DNA from: Sphingopyxis sp.
GTDB taxonomy: Bacteria; Pseudomonadota; Alphaproteobacteria; Sphingomonadales; Sphingomonadaceae
Direction of reading: 5' to 3'
Length of the DNA stretch: 64,000 nucleotides
NCBI RefSeq assembly: GCF_016793825.1
Contig: NZ_JAEULM010000014.1
Span: forward strand, 23,530 to 87,529
The position numbers and the translations under genes were made by a program. The notes beneath the pieces were generated by a model. It saw nothing but the letters and a program-made list of their open reading frames with translations. It was not told the DNA's origin and did not search any database. Positions 63,931-64,000 of this stretch are shown in pieces; position 1 is the stretch's first letter; each line of letters begins with the position of its first letter.

Positions 63931-64000
63931 TGCTGGTTTGTTGAAGATGGCCTTGCGCTGCGTGCGGCGGAGGGCGGGCGTAGCCCGACCGGAGGCGCGC
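63863..64000. mobile_element. Terminus of an IS21-family-like element (runs off window)
   Basis: Starts TGTCAAACGG, followed by two copies of an AGGGACCCCC-containing repeat (near 63881-63890 and 63905-63914), the multiple terminal repeats typical of IS21-type ends. No istA/istB frame is visible in the remaining bases. The minus-strand reading looks like an IS 3' end, but this orientation is uncertain. Confidence 0.75.

Overview
The window is GC-rich chromosomal DNA from an alphaproteobacterium of the Sphingomonadaceae, most likely Sphingopyxis or a close relative. This rests on the aroA-cmk-rpsA-ihfB block, a TIGR02300-type acidic zinc-ribbon protein, UPF0262, DUF2849 and DUF934 partners of sulfite reductase, PEPxxWA-CTERM proteins, an XrtV-type accessory protein and sphingomonad-style intergenic palindromes. 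The species is inferred from gene content only.

Layout. 1-10.3 kb: an exopolysaccharide (EPS) locus. Five minus-strand genes, four of them joined by 4-8 bp overlaps, encode the initiating sugar transferase, a polymerase, a flippase and two glycosyltransferases. Beside them lie an XrtV-like accessory protein, a GH74-like beta-propeller protein and an FkbM methyltransferase. 10.5-18.4 kb: a PEP-CTERM protein, a Bax-inhibitor-1 protein behind a clear promoter and leader hairpin, DUF1328, a 24-codon micro-ORF with an exceptional ribosome-binding site, an NTF2-like gene broken by a 264-bp MITE, a prolyl oligopeptidase, DUF4112 and a peptide-binding lipoprotein. 18.4-25.6 kb: tRNA-Leu, an ABC-2 exporter, then ihfB, rpsA, cmk and aroA, then a zinc-ribbon gene and tRNA-Ala. 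25.6-35 kb: Rrf2 regulator, secreted proteins, HD hydrolase, enoyl-CoA hydratase, prfC, dinB, tRNA-Gly and a DUF885 protein. 35-38 kb: EF-hand protein followed by an OmpR-type two-component pair. 38-44.5 kb: acyl-CoA thioesterase with an enoyl-reductase-like gene, DoxX, dcd, cdd, GH25, UPF0262 and dnaB. 44.5-48.5 kb: sulfate-assimilation operon (cobA, DUF2849, cysI, DUF934, cysH). 48.6-60.4 kb: astD, alpha/beta hydrolase, a glycosyltransferase, nitronate monooxygenase, 2-hydroxyacid dehydrogenase, small envelope proteins, RcnB, thiolase, a second PEP-CTERM protein and an aldehyde dehydrogenase. 60.5-64 kb: the left end of a genomic island. A tRNA-Leu is cut at its anticodon loop, followed by a tyrosine integrase, an intact tRNA-Leu and a cytosine methyltransferase whose C-terminus is cut by an IS21-like end that runs off the window.

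How parts may work together. The EPS genes form a Wzx/Wzy-type pathway. The sulfur genes supply reduction of activated sulfate to sulfide and the siroheme needed by CysI. Two lipid-metabolism transcription units 11 kb apart carry near-identical ACGT-NN-ACGTAAAGG operators and so probably share a regulator. The EF-hand gene and the distant rcnB-like gene share a direct-repeat site with a 10-bp period, which fits control by an OmpR-family regulator; the pair encoded next to the EF-hand gene is the obvious candidate. Apart from these inferred regulons, the most unusual items are the micro-ORF with a 15-nt match to the 16S rRNA tail, the MITE with an exactly reconstructible target, and the stacked integrase and IS insertions at the right edge.
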